Counted from the stretch's first letter, positions 1 through 7,575 are shown. The stretch is 16,697 bases of DNA from Bacillota bacterium (GCA_016302925.1 JAEDMR010000021.1:1-16697); one strand, 5' to 3'. The notes: generated by a model not told the origin, from the letters alone. Numbers and translations are program-made.

Positions 1-1412
1 TGAAGACGCCGGTGACGAAATTCAAGAAGGGTGAAGAACCTGCGATTACGATGAATATTCCATTGGTTTCTGCCATCATGCAGGCCGTTTCAGATGACAA
101 GCTGGCGGTTGCTCTGGCGAAGGAAGGTGGAATTTCTTTTATTTTCGGATCACAGACTATCGAGAATCAGGCAGCCATGATTCGCAGAGTAAAAGCCCAC
201 AAGGCAGGTTTTGTGACCAGCGATTCCAACCTGCGGCCGGATCAGACCCTGGCAGACGTGCTGGAACTGAAGGCACGTAAGGGTCACGGAACCATCGCCA
301 TCACCGATGACGGTACTGCAGAAGGAAAGATTCTGGGTCTGGTGACCAGCCGGGATTACCGTGTCAGCAGAATGGATCCTTCCACCCCGATCAGCACTTT
401 CATGACACCGTTTGAAAAGCTGATCTACGGCAAGTCCGGCATTACTTTGAGCGAAGCCAACGACATCCTCTGGGACAACAAGCTGAACGCACTGCCGATC
501 ATTGATGACAATCAGAGACTGACTCACTTCGTATTCCGTAAGGACTACGATACCCATAAATCCAATCCGAACGAACTGCTGGACAGCCACAAGCGCTACA
601 TCGTAGGAGCCGGTGTCAACACACGTGACTACGAAGAAAGAATCCCTGCATTGGTAGAAGCCGGCGTGGACATTCTTTGCATCGACTCCTCCGAGGGCTA
701 CAGCGAATGGCAGTCTGACACCATCAAGTTCGTCCGCGAAAAGTACGGCGACTCCGTGAAGATCGGTGCCGGAAACGTGGTAGACGGCGAAGGCTTCCGG
801 TACCTGGCAGATGCCGGCGCGGACTTCGTGAAGATCGGTATCGGCGGCGGCTCCATCTGCATCACCCGTGAGCAGAAGGGTATCGGACGCGGACAGGCTA
901 CCGCCACCATCGAAGTAGCAAGAGAAAGAGACAAATATTTCGAAGAAACCGGAATTTACGTGCCAATCTGCTCCGACGGCGGTATCGTATACGACCATCA
1001 CATGACTCTGGCACTGGCCATGGGTGCAGACTTCATCATGCTGGGCAGATATTTCGCCCGGTTCGATGAATCCCCGACCAACAAGCTGAATATCAACGGC
1101 AGCTACGTGAAGGAATACTGGGGCGAAGGTTCCAACCGTGCCCGCAACTGGCAGCGGTATGACCTGGGCGGCGATCCTCGCATGAAGTTCGAAGAAGGTG
1201 TGGACTCCTACGTGCCGTACGCAGGTTCCCTCCACGATAACGTGAACCTGTCCCTGACCAAGGTGAAATCCACCATGTGCAACTGCGGTGCCCTGTCCAT
1301 CAAGGAACTGCAGCAGAAGGCCAAACTGACCCTGGTTTCCGCAACCTCCATCGTGGAAGGCGGCGCACACGACGTGATCCTGAAGGACACGTCCAATAAC
1401 GTAATCAAATAA
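1..1412 (+). CDS. guaB: IMP dehydrogenase, 5'-truncated by window edge
   Basis: This enzyme oxidises IMP to XMP with NAD+, the committed cytosolic step to guanine nucleotides. The open frame runs in from the left edge (first full codon at 3), so the first GTG at 12 is an internal Val. By comparison with the roughly 500-residue family, only about 30-40 N-terminal residues are missing. Visible landmarks are the N-terminal barrel segment containing NIPLVSAIMQAVSD, and a two-CBS (Bateman) insert spanning roughly residues 60-190 of the visible part. After that come the catalytic loop GGGSICITREQKGIGRGQ with its cysteine, the phosphate-binding CSDGGIVYD, and the mobile flap EGSNRARNWQRYD carrying the catalytic Arg/Tyr region. 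The gene ends with TAA at 1410-1412 and is followed by a terminator, then guaA in the same direction. Family assignment is secure. Confidence 0.96.
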   Translation, partial: KTPVTKFKKGEEPAITMNIPLVSAIMQAVSDDKLAVALAKEGGISFIFGSQTIENQAAMIRRVKAHKAGFVTSDSNLRPDQTLADVLELKARKGHGTIAITDDGTAEGKILGLVTSRDYRVSRMDPSTPISTFMTPFEKLIYGKSGITLSEANDILWDNKLNALPIIDDNQRLTHFVFRKDYDTHKSNPNELLDSHKRYIVGAGVNTRDYEERIPALVEAGVDILCIDSSEGYSEWQSDTIKFVREKYGDSVKIGAGNVVDGEGFRYLADAGADFVKIGIGGGSICITREQKGIGRGQATATIEVARERDKYFEETGIYVPICSDGGIVYDHHMTLALAMGADFIMLGRYFARFDESPTNKLNINGSYVKEYWGEGSNRARNWQRYDLGGDPRMKFEEGVDSYVPYAGSLHDNVNLSLTKVKSTMCNCGALSIKELQQKAKLTLVSATSIVEGGAHDVILKDTSNNVIK

Positions 1413-1432
1413 CGTGACTCAAACGTGACTCA
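1411..1432 (+). repeat. Exact tandem 11-mer at the guaB stop codon
   Basis: AACGTGACTCA occurs twice head to tail at 1411-1421 and 1422-1432. A looser third relative, AACGTAATCAA, lies at 1398-1408 inside the last codons of guaB. The first exact unit overlaps the guaB stop codon. Each exact unit contains GTGACT. The second copy, with TAGATA at 1447-1452 and a 16-nt spacer, could form a weak promoter, but this is speculative. Confidence 0.6.
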
Positions 1433-1457
1433 ATAATGAAACATCTTAGATAAAACA

Positions 1458-1504
1458 TGCCGGATGCCCGCGGAACGGAAGACTGTGGGCGTCTGGCGGT
1501 TTTT
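1458..1504 (+). terminator. Intrinsic terminator between guaB and guaA
   Basis: A 14-bp stem with a few G-U pairs forms between 1458-1471 and 1485-1498. It has a 13-nt loop and is followed by G and five T residues at 1500-1504. It lies after guaB and 32 nt before the guaA start. It should therefore end guaB transcripts or act as an attenuator that lowers guaA expression relative to guaB. Confidence 0.75.
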
Positions 1505-1535
1505 GACCCCATGACAGCATCAAGGAGAATTGACA

Positions 1536-3110
1536 ATGAGAGAGAATATTATCGTTCTGGACTTCGGCGGCCAGTATAATCAGCTGATTGCCCGCCGGGT
1601 CCGTGAGTGCAATGTGTACTGCGAGGTGCATCCATACACCCTTTCGGTGGAAAAGATCCGGGAGATGGCACCGTCCGGCATCATCTTTACCGGCGGACCA
1701 AACAGCGTGTACGGCGATGATTCCCCGCAGGCCGACCCTGAAATTTTCAAGCTGGGCATCCCCGTGCTGGGAATCTGCTACGGCGCACAGCTGCTGGCCC
1801 ATCAGATGGGCGGCGTGGTGGCCACCGCGCCGGTCAGCGAATATGGCCGTACGGAAGTGACCATCGATGACCGCAGCGGACTGCTGGCTGGTCTGGGAAT
1901 GGGCGGTCCGGAGACCACCGGCTGCGGCACCGTGGGAAACACCATCATGTGGATGAGCCATACCGATTATATCAAAGAAGTTCCGGCCGGCTTTCATGTG
2001 ACGGCCCACACACCGGTCTGCCCGGTTGCCGCCATGGAAAATCCATCGGCAGGACTTTATGCCGTCCAGTTCCACCCGGAAGTCATGCACTCCGTGGAGG
2101 GATTTAAGATTTTGCAGAATTTCGTGCTGAAGGTCTGCGGCTGCAGCGGCGACTGGAAGATGGACAGCTTCGTGGAGACCACCATCCGGGAAATCCGTGA
2201 GAAAGTGGGCGACGGCAAAGTGCTTTGTGCCCTGTCCGGCGGCGTGGATTCGTCGGTAGCTGCTGTTATGCTGTCCAAAGCAGTTGGCAAGCAGCTGACC
2301 TGCGTGTTCGTGGATCACGGCCTGCTCAGGAAGAACGAAGGTGACGAAGTGGAAGCGGTGTTCGGACCGGAAGGCCCGTACGACTTGAACTTTATCCGGG
2401 TCAACGCCCAGCAGCGTTTCTATGACAAGCTGGCCGGCGTCACCGAACCGGAAGCCAAGCGGAAGATCATCGGCGAGGAATTTATCCGCGTGTTTGAAGA
2501 GGAAGCCAAAAAAATCGGTGCTGTGGACTTCCTGGTGCAGGGCACCATTTATCCGGACGTGATTGAGTCCGGTCTGGGCAAGTCCGCCGTCATCAAATCC
2601 CACCACAACGTGGGCGGTCTGCCGGACTATGTAGACTTCAAAGAAATCATCGAACCGCTGCGGATGCTGTTTAAAGATGAAGTACGCCGCGCCGGTCTGG
2701 AGCTGGGCATTCCGGAATACCTGGTATTCCGTCAGCCGTTCCCTGGCCCTGGTCTGGGCATCCGGATCATCGGCGAAGTCACCGAAGAAAAGGTGAAGAT
2801 CGTGCAGGATGCAGACGCCATCTACCGGGAAGAAATCGCCCGGGCAGGTCTGGATAAATCCATCAACCAGTATTTCGCCGCACTGACGAACATGCGGTCC
2901 GTGGGCGTCATGGGCGACTTCCGTACCTACGATTACGCCATCGCCCTCCGCGCCGTGACCACCAGCGACTTCATGACCGCCGAAGCAGCCCACCTGCCGT
3001 GGGATCTGATCGATCGGGTCACCACCCGCATCGTCAACGAAGTGGATCACGTAAACCGCGTATTCTACGACTGCACGGGCAAGCCGCCTGGAACGATTGA
3101 GTTTGAGTGA
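1536..3110 (+). CDS. guaA: GMP synthase (glutamine-hydrolysing), full length
   Basis: This enzyme aminates XMP to GMP using glutamine and ATP; it is a cytosolic homodimer. The product has 524 residues, normal for the two-domain family. The class I glutamine amidotransferase domain covers residues about 5-200, with Cys81 in GICYGAQLL and His180/Glu182 in FHPEV as the triad. The ATP-pyrophosphatase domain begins near 210, with the PP-loop LSGGVDSS at 233-240. The C-terminal dimerisation domain ends in GKPPGTIEFE and includes FRQPFPGPGLGIR. The start is ATG 1536 because AAGGAG at 1522-1527 sits 8 nt upstream; a TTG six bases earlier is less likely. A Gly/Thr-rich stretch at residues about 118-135, before WMSH, looks longer than in common GuaA proteins. 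guaB lies directly upstream, beyond a terminator. Confidence 0.97.
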   Translation: MRENIIVLDFGGQYNQLIARRVRECNVYCEVHPYTLSVEKIREMAPSGIIFTGGPNSVYGDDSPQADPEIFKLGIPVLGICYGAQLLAHQMGGVVATAPVSEYGRTEVTIDDRSGLLAGLGMGGPETTGCGTVGNTIMWMSHTDYIKEVPAGFHVTAHTPVCPVAAMENPSAGLYAVQFHPEVMHSVEGFKILQNFVLKVCGCSGDWKMDSFVETTIREIREKVGDGKVLCALSGGVDSSVAAVMLSKAVGKQLTCVFVDHGLLRKNEGDEVEAVFGPEGPYDLNFIRVNAQQRFYDKLAGVTEPEAKRKIIGEEFIRVFEEEAKKIGAVDFLVQGTIYPDVIESGLGKSAVIKSHHNVGGLPDYVDFKEIIEPLRMLFKDEVRRAGLELGIPEYLVFRQPFPGPGLGIRIIGEVTEEKVKIVQDADAIYREEIARAGLDKSINQYFAALTNMRSVGVMGDFRTYDYAIALRAVTTSDFMTAEAAHLPWDLIDRVTTRIVNEVDHVNRVFYDCTGKPPGTIEFE

Positions 3111-3153
3111 TGTGAAAATAGCGGGAAGCCTATAAATCGAAGATTGTTTATAA

Positions 3154-3434
3154 ATGGAGTATGCGGATTTGATGGATACATCGGTTCGGTATCAGGACGA
3201 AAAGGAACAGGTATGGGATGCCATTCATACAGCAGTGGAACTGCAGCGTCAGGTCCTTAAAGACGGAACGGAAACCCTGATGCCGGAGGATATGGCACAG
3301 TATATGAGTGCCAATGATCTGGATTATGATATGACGGGCGGCGACCGGGTGGAAACGGGAAGCTGATTCTGGGCGTTCTGATTGGGGCGATTCTGGGAGC
3401 GACCGCAGCCACCCGCAGCAAGAAACACGTGTAA
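3154..3434 (+). pseudogene. Small protein with C-terminal membrane helix, apparently frameshifted
   Basis: The reading frame from ATG 3154 gives 70 acidic residues (starting MEYADLMDTS) and stops at 3366. One frame over, 3360-3434 encodes KLILGVLIGAILGATAATR and then SKKHV, a clear glycine-zipper-like membrane helix with a basic tail. Adding one A in GGGAAG near 3358-3361 would join the two parts into a protein of about 93 residues ending in a membrane anchor. It has the general look of small YtxH-like anchored proteins, but I do not recognise the family. The start is uncertain: no good ribosome binding site precedes 3154, and ATG 3172 is an alternative. Either a one-base deletion inactivated it or the sequence carries an error. 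Confidence 0.45.
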
Positions 3435-3467
3435 GATACAGAGAGGAATTTTGCAAGGAGACAGAAC

Positions 3468-4088
3468 ATGGCTCGTTTTAAAGAAAACTACAATAAAGAA
3501 AAAGCTGAAATGAATCGGCTGACCAACGAAAACTCCCTCTGGGTGAGACTCAAGGGAAAACCTCTGTCGGAGGAACAGATTTCATTCCTGCAGAACTGCA
3601 TGAATGAAAACCTGAATCATGCAAGGCACGTGGAAAATGAAAGACTGACCTTTAACAGCATCTTACTTGCTCTGATTGCAGGGGTTCTGGCAATTGCCAG
3701 CTCGCTTTCGGGGGAGATATCCTTCTTTTTATATCTTGCCATTACGCTGGCAGGATTTTTATCCATGCTTATGACCGTAAGATGGAACAACGCCTTTTCC
3801 AGACACCTGTTTTATGCACAGCAGTGCTATATGCTGATACATAAGCATCTGTTCGGGGACAGGCCTGGCGATGAAAAAGCGGAAGGTGACCGGTGGGAAT
3901 CCATCGACGGACTGAATGATATTCCGATGTACTGTTTTAAAATCAACAGTCCGGTTGCCTATACTGCCTTCGGGAAACGAATTTATTCAATCCGTACGAG
4001 GGTGCTGTATAATTCGTTCTATATCATGATACAGATATTTCTTATCACATGTACAGTGGCCTCACTGTATAATTTGCTGAAAGGTTAA
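3468..4088 (+). CDS. Three-helix integral membrane protein, SLATT/RipA-like architecture
   Basis: A 206-residue protein with a soluble, charged N-terminus (about 1-62), two closely spaced membrane helices (about 63-80 and 85-103), a central cytosolic part, and a third hydrophobic segment near the C-terminus (about 184-203). The helix pair is preceded by ENERLTFNS and followed by RWNNAFSRHLFYAQQC. This arrangement recalls the SLATT and RipA-family octameric membrane proteins, but I see no diagnostic motif, so the family is a guess. The start is ATG 3468 with AAGGAG at about 3455-3460. The stop lies 2 nt before the next ATG, so it is probably cotranscribed and translationally coupled with the downstream HAD phosphatase. 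SLATT proteins are often effectors in nucleotide-second-messenger defence, but no synthetase gene is adjacent here. Confidence 0.7.
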   Translation: MARFKENYNKEKAEMNRLTNENSLWVRLKGKPLSEEQISFLQNCMNENLNHARHVENERLTFNSILLALIAGVLAIASSLSGEISFFLYLAITLAGFLSMLMTVRWNNAFSRHLFYAQQCYMLIHKHLFGDRPGDEKAEGDRWESIDGLNDIPMYCFKINSPVAYTAFGKRIYSIRTRVLYNSFYIMIQIFLITCTVASLYNLLKG

Positions 4089-4090
4089 TT

Positions 4091-4879
4091 ATGATTAAGT
4101 TAATTGCATTAGATCTTGATAACACGCTGCTGGAAAAAGACCTCACCATTCCGGAAAAGACAATTTCGCTGCTGAGGGTATGTGCTGCCAGGGGGATTAC
4201 GATTTTGATTGCGACCGGCCGACTCTATTATTCCGCGGCAAAATATGCGCAGCAGATTGGTCCTTCCACGAAAATTCTGTGCTATAACGGCTGCCTGGTG
4301 ACGGAGGCTGACGGCGCACCGATTTTCGAGGCATCCCTGACGCCGGACATCATGCGGAAAGTGGCTTCTTTCGCGAAGGCAAGGGGGCTGTACAGCCAGT
4401 TTTATCTGGACCACAAAATCCTGGTAGAAAAGGTTACGGACGGTACGACCATCGACCCGGACCTGGCCAATACCACAGCTATCGAGGCAGGGGATTTTGA
4501 CAGGTATGAATTCCAGTCGTCGCCGAAAGCCATGATTGTGGCAGAACCGGAAGACGTGCCTATGTATCAGGCACAGCTGAAGGCAGAACTGGGGGACGAA
4601 ATCTATATCGCCCAGTCCCAGCCATATCTCATTGAAATCATGCCGCAGGGCATCAACAAGGCCCATTCTCTCGAGCTTCTCTGCGAAAAGCTGGGGATTC
4701 AGCGGGAGGAAGTCATGGCTTGCGGAGACAACACCAACGATGCGGAAATGGTCATCTGGGCCGGTCTGGGCGTGGCGGTAGCCAATGCAGTGGACTCCCT
4801 GAAAGCAGCGGCTGATTACGTCTGCAGTGAAGAACGGTCACACGGCGTAGCAGAAGCCATAGAGAAATTTTGTGTGTAA
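4091..4879 (+). CDS. HAD superfamily phosphatase, Cof type (IIB)
   Basis: A 262-residue predicted cytosolic phosphatase for small phosphorylated metabolites; the substrate cannot be read from the sequence. Motif I is DLDNTLL with Asp8 as nucleophile and Asp10 as acid/base. Motif II is IATGR with Thr42. Motif III is Lys190 in GINKAH. Motif IV is GDNTNDAEM with Asp213 and Asp217 as Mg2+ ligands. The long stretch between motifs II and III is the C2 cap expected for the Cof subfamily. ATG 4091 follows the upstream stop by 2 nt, and its ribosome binding site (AAAGG, about 4079-4083) lies inside the end of the upstream gene, indicating coupling. Confidence 0.93.
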   Translation: MIKLIALDLDNTLLEKDLTIPEKTISLLRVCAARGITILIATGRLYYSAAKYAQQIGPSTKILCYNGCLVTEADGAPIFEASLTPDIMRKVASFAKARGLYSQFYLDHKILVEKVTDGTTIDPDLANTTAIEAGDFDRYEFQSSPKAMIVAEPEDVPMYQAQLKAELGDEIYIAQSQPYLIEIMPQGINKAHSLELLCEKLGIQREEVMACGDNTNDAEMVIWAGLGVAVANAVDSLKAAADYVCSEERSHGVAEAIEKFCV

Positions 4880-4897
4880 ATAAAGCAGGCCAAAGGT

Positions 4898-5035
4898 ATG
4901 ATGTGGGCACTTTATCAGCTGGCATTTCTGGAAATTCTGAAAAAGTATCCGCAGATTGCAGAATATAGCATCAAGGTATCCTATAACCGTATCTTCGGCA
5001 GTGCAGGGGCAGAAATGCACTTCGTATTCGAATAA
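4898..5035 (+). CDS. Small ORF of 45 codons, possibly a gene remnant
   Basis: The frame of the preceding phosphatase reopens after its stop and gives MMWALYQLAFLEILKKYPQI, then residues ending EMHFVFE and TAA at 5033-5035. The composition (amphipathic helix followed by beta-like segments) looks like real protein rather than random translation. The only ribosome binding site is AAAGG directly at the start, which is poorly spaced. I do not recognise it. Because the next gene is decayed, this could equally be the tail of a lost gene. Confidence 0.3.
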   Translation: MMWALYQLAFLEILKKYPQIAEYSIKVSYNRIFGSAGAEMHFVFE

Positions 5036-5045
5036 GGGTCAGGGA

Positions 5046-5575
5046 ATGTACGCGAAAGTTTATGTGGAAATTACGAATATATGCAATATGAACTGTTCCT
5101 TCTGCCACGGGCACTCGAGAGCTCCGGGCAGAATGACTGCAGAACAGTTCGACCAGGTGCTGGACCAGCTGGAAGGTCAGCGGGACAGACGGAAGATGCG
5201 TATGAGCAGTACATGGCCGGGGTGGCGGATTTTGCAGAGAAGGCGTCCGGGGCAGGAATTATCGTGGTGCTGCGGCTCTGGAACCGGGGACACGATGGCG
5301 GCCGCAATGACCGGACCTTCACCTACCTGCGTGAGCGGCTGGAAGGCGAGTGGGCAGAAAACACCCGCGGCATCCTCTGCGATGGGACGGTGGTACCGTG
5401 CTGCCTGGACAGTGAGGGCGTCATTGACCTCGGAAATGTACTGGATGGAAGCAGTGCGTCGCTGGCGGATATTCTGTCTTCGCCACGGGCACAGGCCATG
5501 GTGAAGGGCTTCGAATGCCGCAAGGCCACCGAAGAACTGTGCCGCCGGTGCGGATATGCACAGCGGTTTGTATAA
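5046..5575 (+). pseudogene. Radical SAM/SPASM protein gene with two internal deletions
   Basis: ATG 5046 opens a frame with VEITNICNMNCSFCHGHSR, a CxxxCxxC radical SAM cluster motif, followed by an MTAEQFDQVLDQLEG helix. After about 5170 this frame turns to nonsense, and the family resumes one frame over with EDAYEQYMAGVADFAEKASG, VVLRLWNRG and GEWAENTRG. It then passes directly to ILCDGTVVPCCLDSEGVIDL and ends with ECRKATEELCRRCGYAQRF, the SPASM auxiliary-cluster region. Compared with my memory of intact relatives (about 300 residues), most of the central SAM-binding barrel is missing at the first junction. The stretch between ENTRG and LCDG is missing at the second. The protein cannot fold as a radical SAM enzyme. 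A weak AGGG site precedes the start. Confidence 0.8.
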
Positions 5576-5622
5576 ATTGGCGGCGGGTCTTCTGATTGAT
5601 TGCTTCGGTGACCGATGATTTG

Positions 5623-5840
5623 TACGCTTTTTTGCGTGGAATAGCTCCAAAAGCGTATAAGCAGGACGTGACTGCACGAAAAGTGGCGGATGTGAGCTGA
5701 TTCTCAATGGCAAAATATACGCTAAAAGGCATGCTGCAAGCAAAATAGCGTATTTTCGACCGCGGTAAGAGAACAAAAAGGTCTGTATGAGCAGCGGCAT
5801 ATACTCTAATAAGTGAATATAAGGGGAAAAAGCGTATTTT
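5623..5840. repeat. Five dispersed copies of an AAAAGCGTATTTT-like element
   Basis: The core AGCGTA or its complement occurs at 5623-5628 (complement), 5652-5657, 5718-5723 (complement), 5747-5752 and 5831-5836. Flanks are A-rich before and T-rich after the core. The copy at 5742-5756, AAAATAGCGTATTTT, is a near-perfect palindrome with only the centre unpaired. Two copies also carry TTTTGCGTG next to the core. Five cores in about 220 bp are far more than the roughly 0.1 expected by chance. They occupy the gene-free stretch between the radical SAM remnant and the nuclease-like gene. Binding sites for a repressor or iteron-like repeats are possible. Confidence 0.6.
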
Positions 5841-5850
5841 GCGTGTAAAG

Positions 5851-5883
5851 GAGAGTGTTTCACTTTAAGTGGAACACTTTTTT
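5851..5883 (+). terminator. Intrinsic terminator
   Basis: AGTGTTTCAC pairs with GTGGAACACT (10 bp, one G-U) across a TTTAA loop and is followed by a run of six T residues. It lies just upstream of the promoter for the nuclease-like gene, and so insulates that gene from the decayed region upstream. Coordinates are accurate to within a base or two. Confidence 0.8.
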
Positions 5884-5884
5884 A

Positions 5885-5913
5885 TTGATATAACTGCAAA
5901 ATTATGGTAATAT
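5885..5913 (+). promoter_or_regulatory. Sigma-A-type promoter for the nuclease-like gene
   Basis: TTGATA at 5885-5890 and TAATAT at 5908-5913 are separated by exactly 17 nt. It overlaps the end of the terminator's T-run and lies about 45 nt before the chosen start codon. Confidence 0.7.
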
Positions 5914-5958
5914 AAATTAAAAATGGAATAAAATTATATTATGAAAGAGGGGGTTTGG

Positions 5959-6807
5959 ATGAGAGGGTTTAAGGATGCGCTGGAGCGTGACATGGTGCTG
6001 GAGAAGCAGATTCTGAAGTGGATAAAAAAAGAACTGAAGCGTTTGCCGGAGGGTAGGCTGAAACAGGGGAACAATGGAAGGGCAGTCTACGTGAATCAGA
6101 CGCAGAGTCTGCCGCTGGAGAGCAAGGCAGCGTGGGCTATTTCGTGGAGAAATCTGCTGGAGGCCAAGCAGCGAATCATTGAGAACAACCTGAAGGCACA
6201 GGAGATTTTGCGGGGGAAATATGCGTCTTACCGTGATGACAAAGTTTTGGAGGGGATGCGGCCAGTGTATCAGAAAGTGATTCTTACCGGATGGGAGAAA
6301 ACAGAGCGGCAGCGACAGCTTGACAGAATTGCTGTGCAGCAGAAGGCTTTGAGCAGCGGGACTGCGTTCCATCCGGAACATCTGATTCATAAAAACTCAA
6401 AAGGGGAAATTGTACGTTCCAAGTCTGAAATCATTATTGATAATATTTACCACACTTTGAAAATCCCCTATTCCTATGAGGAACGGGTATACTGGCCTGA
6501 AGATGCTCCGGCTGAGGCCTGGGAAATGAAAGAACGTCTGGGAATCGCGGACTATTATGTTCCGGATTATACTTGCAGTCTGCCGGATGGAATGAAAAAA
6601 TATCACGAGCATCTGGGCCTGATGGATAAAGACTGGTATATGGAACAGTGGATGAAGAAAATGATTCTCTACTACTGGGCCGGAATCATTCCGGGAAAAA
6701 ATCTGATCATTACTGCGGATGATTGCAGGGGCGGTATCGACCAGCAGGCCATTATGGACTTGCTGCAGCATGAACTGGATGAACTGGTTGGCACCGCGAA
6801 ATATTAA
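5959..6807 (+). CDS. Probable PD-(D/E)XK nuclease-like protein of unknown role
   Basis: A soluble protein of 282 residues from ATG 5959. This start is preferred because AGGGGG at 5948-5953 sits 5 nt upstream; ATG 5941 in the same frame has no convincing site. The N-terminal half is rich in charged helices and probably coiled. The C-terminal half has RSKSEIIIDNIYHTLKIPY, YYVPDYTC and YHEHLG. The spacing of the Glu of RSKSE, the Asp of VPDY and the Glu/His of HEHLG, with a later KK, resembles PD-(D/E)XK nuclease-like hypothetical proteins common in Clostridia. Those often read SE...PDF...WEHLG. The terminator and promoter just upstream suggest an independently expressed gene. The function is inferred from pattern only. 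Confidence 0.65.
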   Translation: MRGFKDALERDMVLEKQILKWIKKELKRLPEGRLKQGNNGRAVYVNQTQSLPLESKAAWAISWRNLLEAKQRIIENNLKAQEILRGKYASYRDDKVLEGMRPVYQKVILTGWEKTERQRQLDRIAVQQKALSSGTAFHPEHLIHKNSKGEIVRSKSEIIIDNIYHTLKIPYSYEERVYWPEDAPAEAWEMKERLGIADYYVPDYTCSLPDGMKKYHEHLGLMDKDWYMEQWMKKMILYYWAGIIPGKNLIITADDCRGGIDQQAIMDLLQHELDELVGTAKY

Positions 6808-6882
6808 GTGGCAATAGTAGATTTTGAAATCTGAATGGGTTATAATGACAGCAAAGAATTACTGCAGAAAGAAGGTAACATC

Positions 6883-7575
6883 ATGCTTGCAGACAGAACC
6901 GGAAGCAGATTACATTCATACATACCTGACTACGTGGTCTTCGACCTGGAAACCACGGGGATTTCCTGTGCCCAGGATGAGGTGGTGGAAATCTCTGCAG
7001 TGAAGGTGAAAGGCGGACAGGTGGTGGACGAGTTCAGCACCCTGGTGAACCCGGGTATACCGATTCCGTTTTATGCGACCCAGGTCAACGGCATCACCAA
7101 CGAAATGGTGCAGAACAGCCCTGATTTTTCGGAGGCACTGGCGGCATTTCTGGATTTTGTGGGGGATGCAGTGCTGGTGGGACATAATATCCACGCCTTC
7201 GACATGAAGTTCCTGTACCGGGATGCGCGCAGGTTCTGGAATAAGACGTTGGATAATGACTATGTAGACACCCTGCAGATGGCACGCATGTGTCTGCCGC
7301 GGCTTGGGCATCACCGGCTGGTGGATTTGGCAGAGTATTACGGAATTTCGTCGGAAGGGGCGCACCGTGCGCTCAACGACTGCCGCATGAACCAGCAGGT
7401 TTTCGAGCTGCTTGGCCGGGACCTGGCAAAACGTTCTGACCCGGCGCCACGGTCAGCAGACGGTATGCGGATCTGCCCGAAGTGCGGCTCACCGCTGAAG
7501 CTGCGGAATGGGCGCTTCGGTGAATTCTATGGCTGCAGCGGCTATCCGGTATGCAGACATACAGAGAAGGTGTAA
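6883..7575 (+). CDS. DnaQ-type 3'-5' exonuclease fused to a topoisomerase zinc ribbon
   Basis: A 230-residue protein from ATG 6883, chosen because AAAGAAGG (6868-6875) precedes it by 7 nt; ATG 6835 would put the -10-like TATAAT (6841-6846) inside the gene. The DEDDh exonuclease domain spans residues about 15-180. Exo I is FDLETTG (Asp21, Glu23), Exo II is VGHNIHAFD (Asp107) and Exo III is GAHRALNDC (His161, Asp166). The C-terminus carries a four-cysteine zinc ribbon (Cys198, Cys201, Cys218, Cys224) of the type found at the C-terminus of topoisomerase I, which probably binds single-stranded DNA. It resembles PolC/DinG-type epsilon domains but stands alone, so repair or nucleic-acid trimming is more likely than replicative proofreading. 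Confidence 0.88.
   Translation: MLADRTGSRLHSYIPDYVVFDLETTGISCAQDEVVEISAVKVKGGQVVDEFSTLVNPGIPIPFYATQVNGITNEMVQNSPDFSEALAAFLDFVGDAVLVGHNIHAFDMKFLYRDARRFWNKTLDNDYVDTLQMARMCLPRLGHHRLVDLAEYYGISSEGAHRALNDCRMNQQVFELLGRDLAKRSDPAPRSADGMRICPKCGSPLKLRNGRFGEFYGCSGYPVCRHTEKV

Noticed and set aside
1446..3050. 534-codon open frame on the minus strand opposite guaA
   Set aside because: It is the mirror of a strongly coding + strand gene; the translation is rich in His, Gln and Arg with no recognisable domain and lacks a convincing ribosome site.
4956..5504. 182-codon open frame across the radical SAM remnant
   Set aside because: Only its middle (from 5046 to about 5170) matches the family; the ends are out-of-frame translation of flanking DNA.
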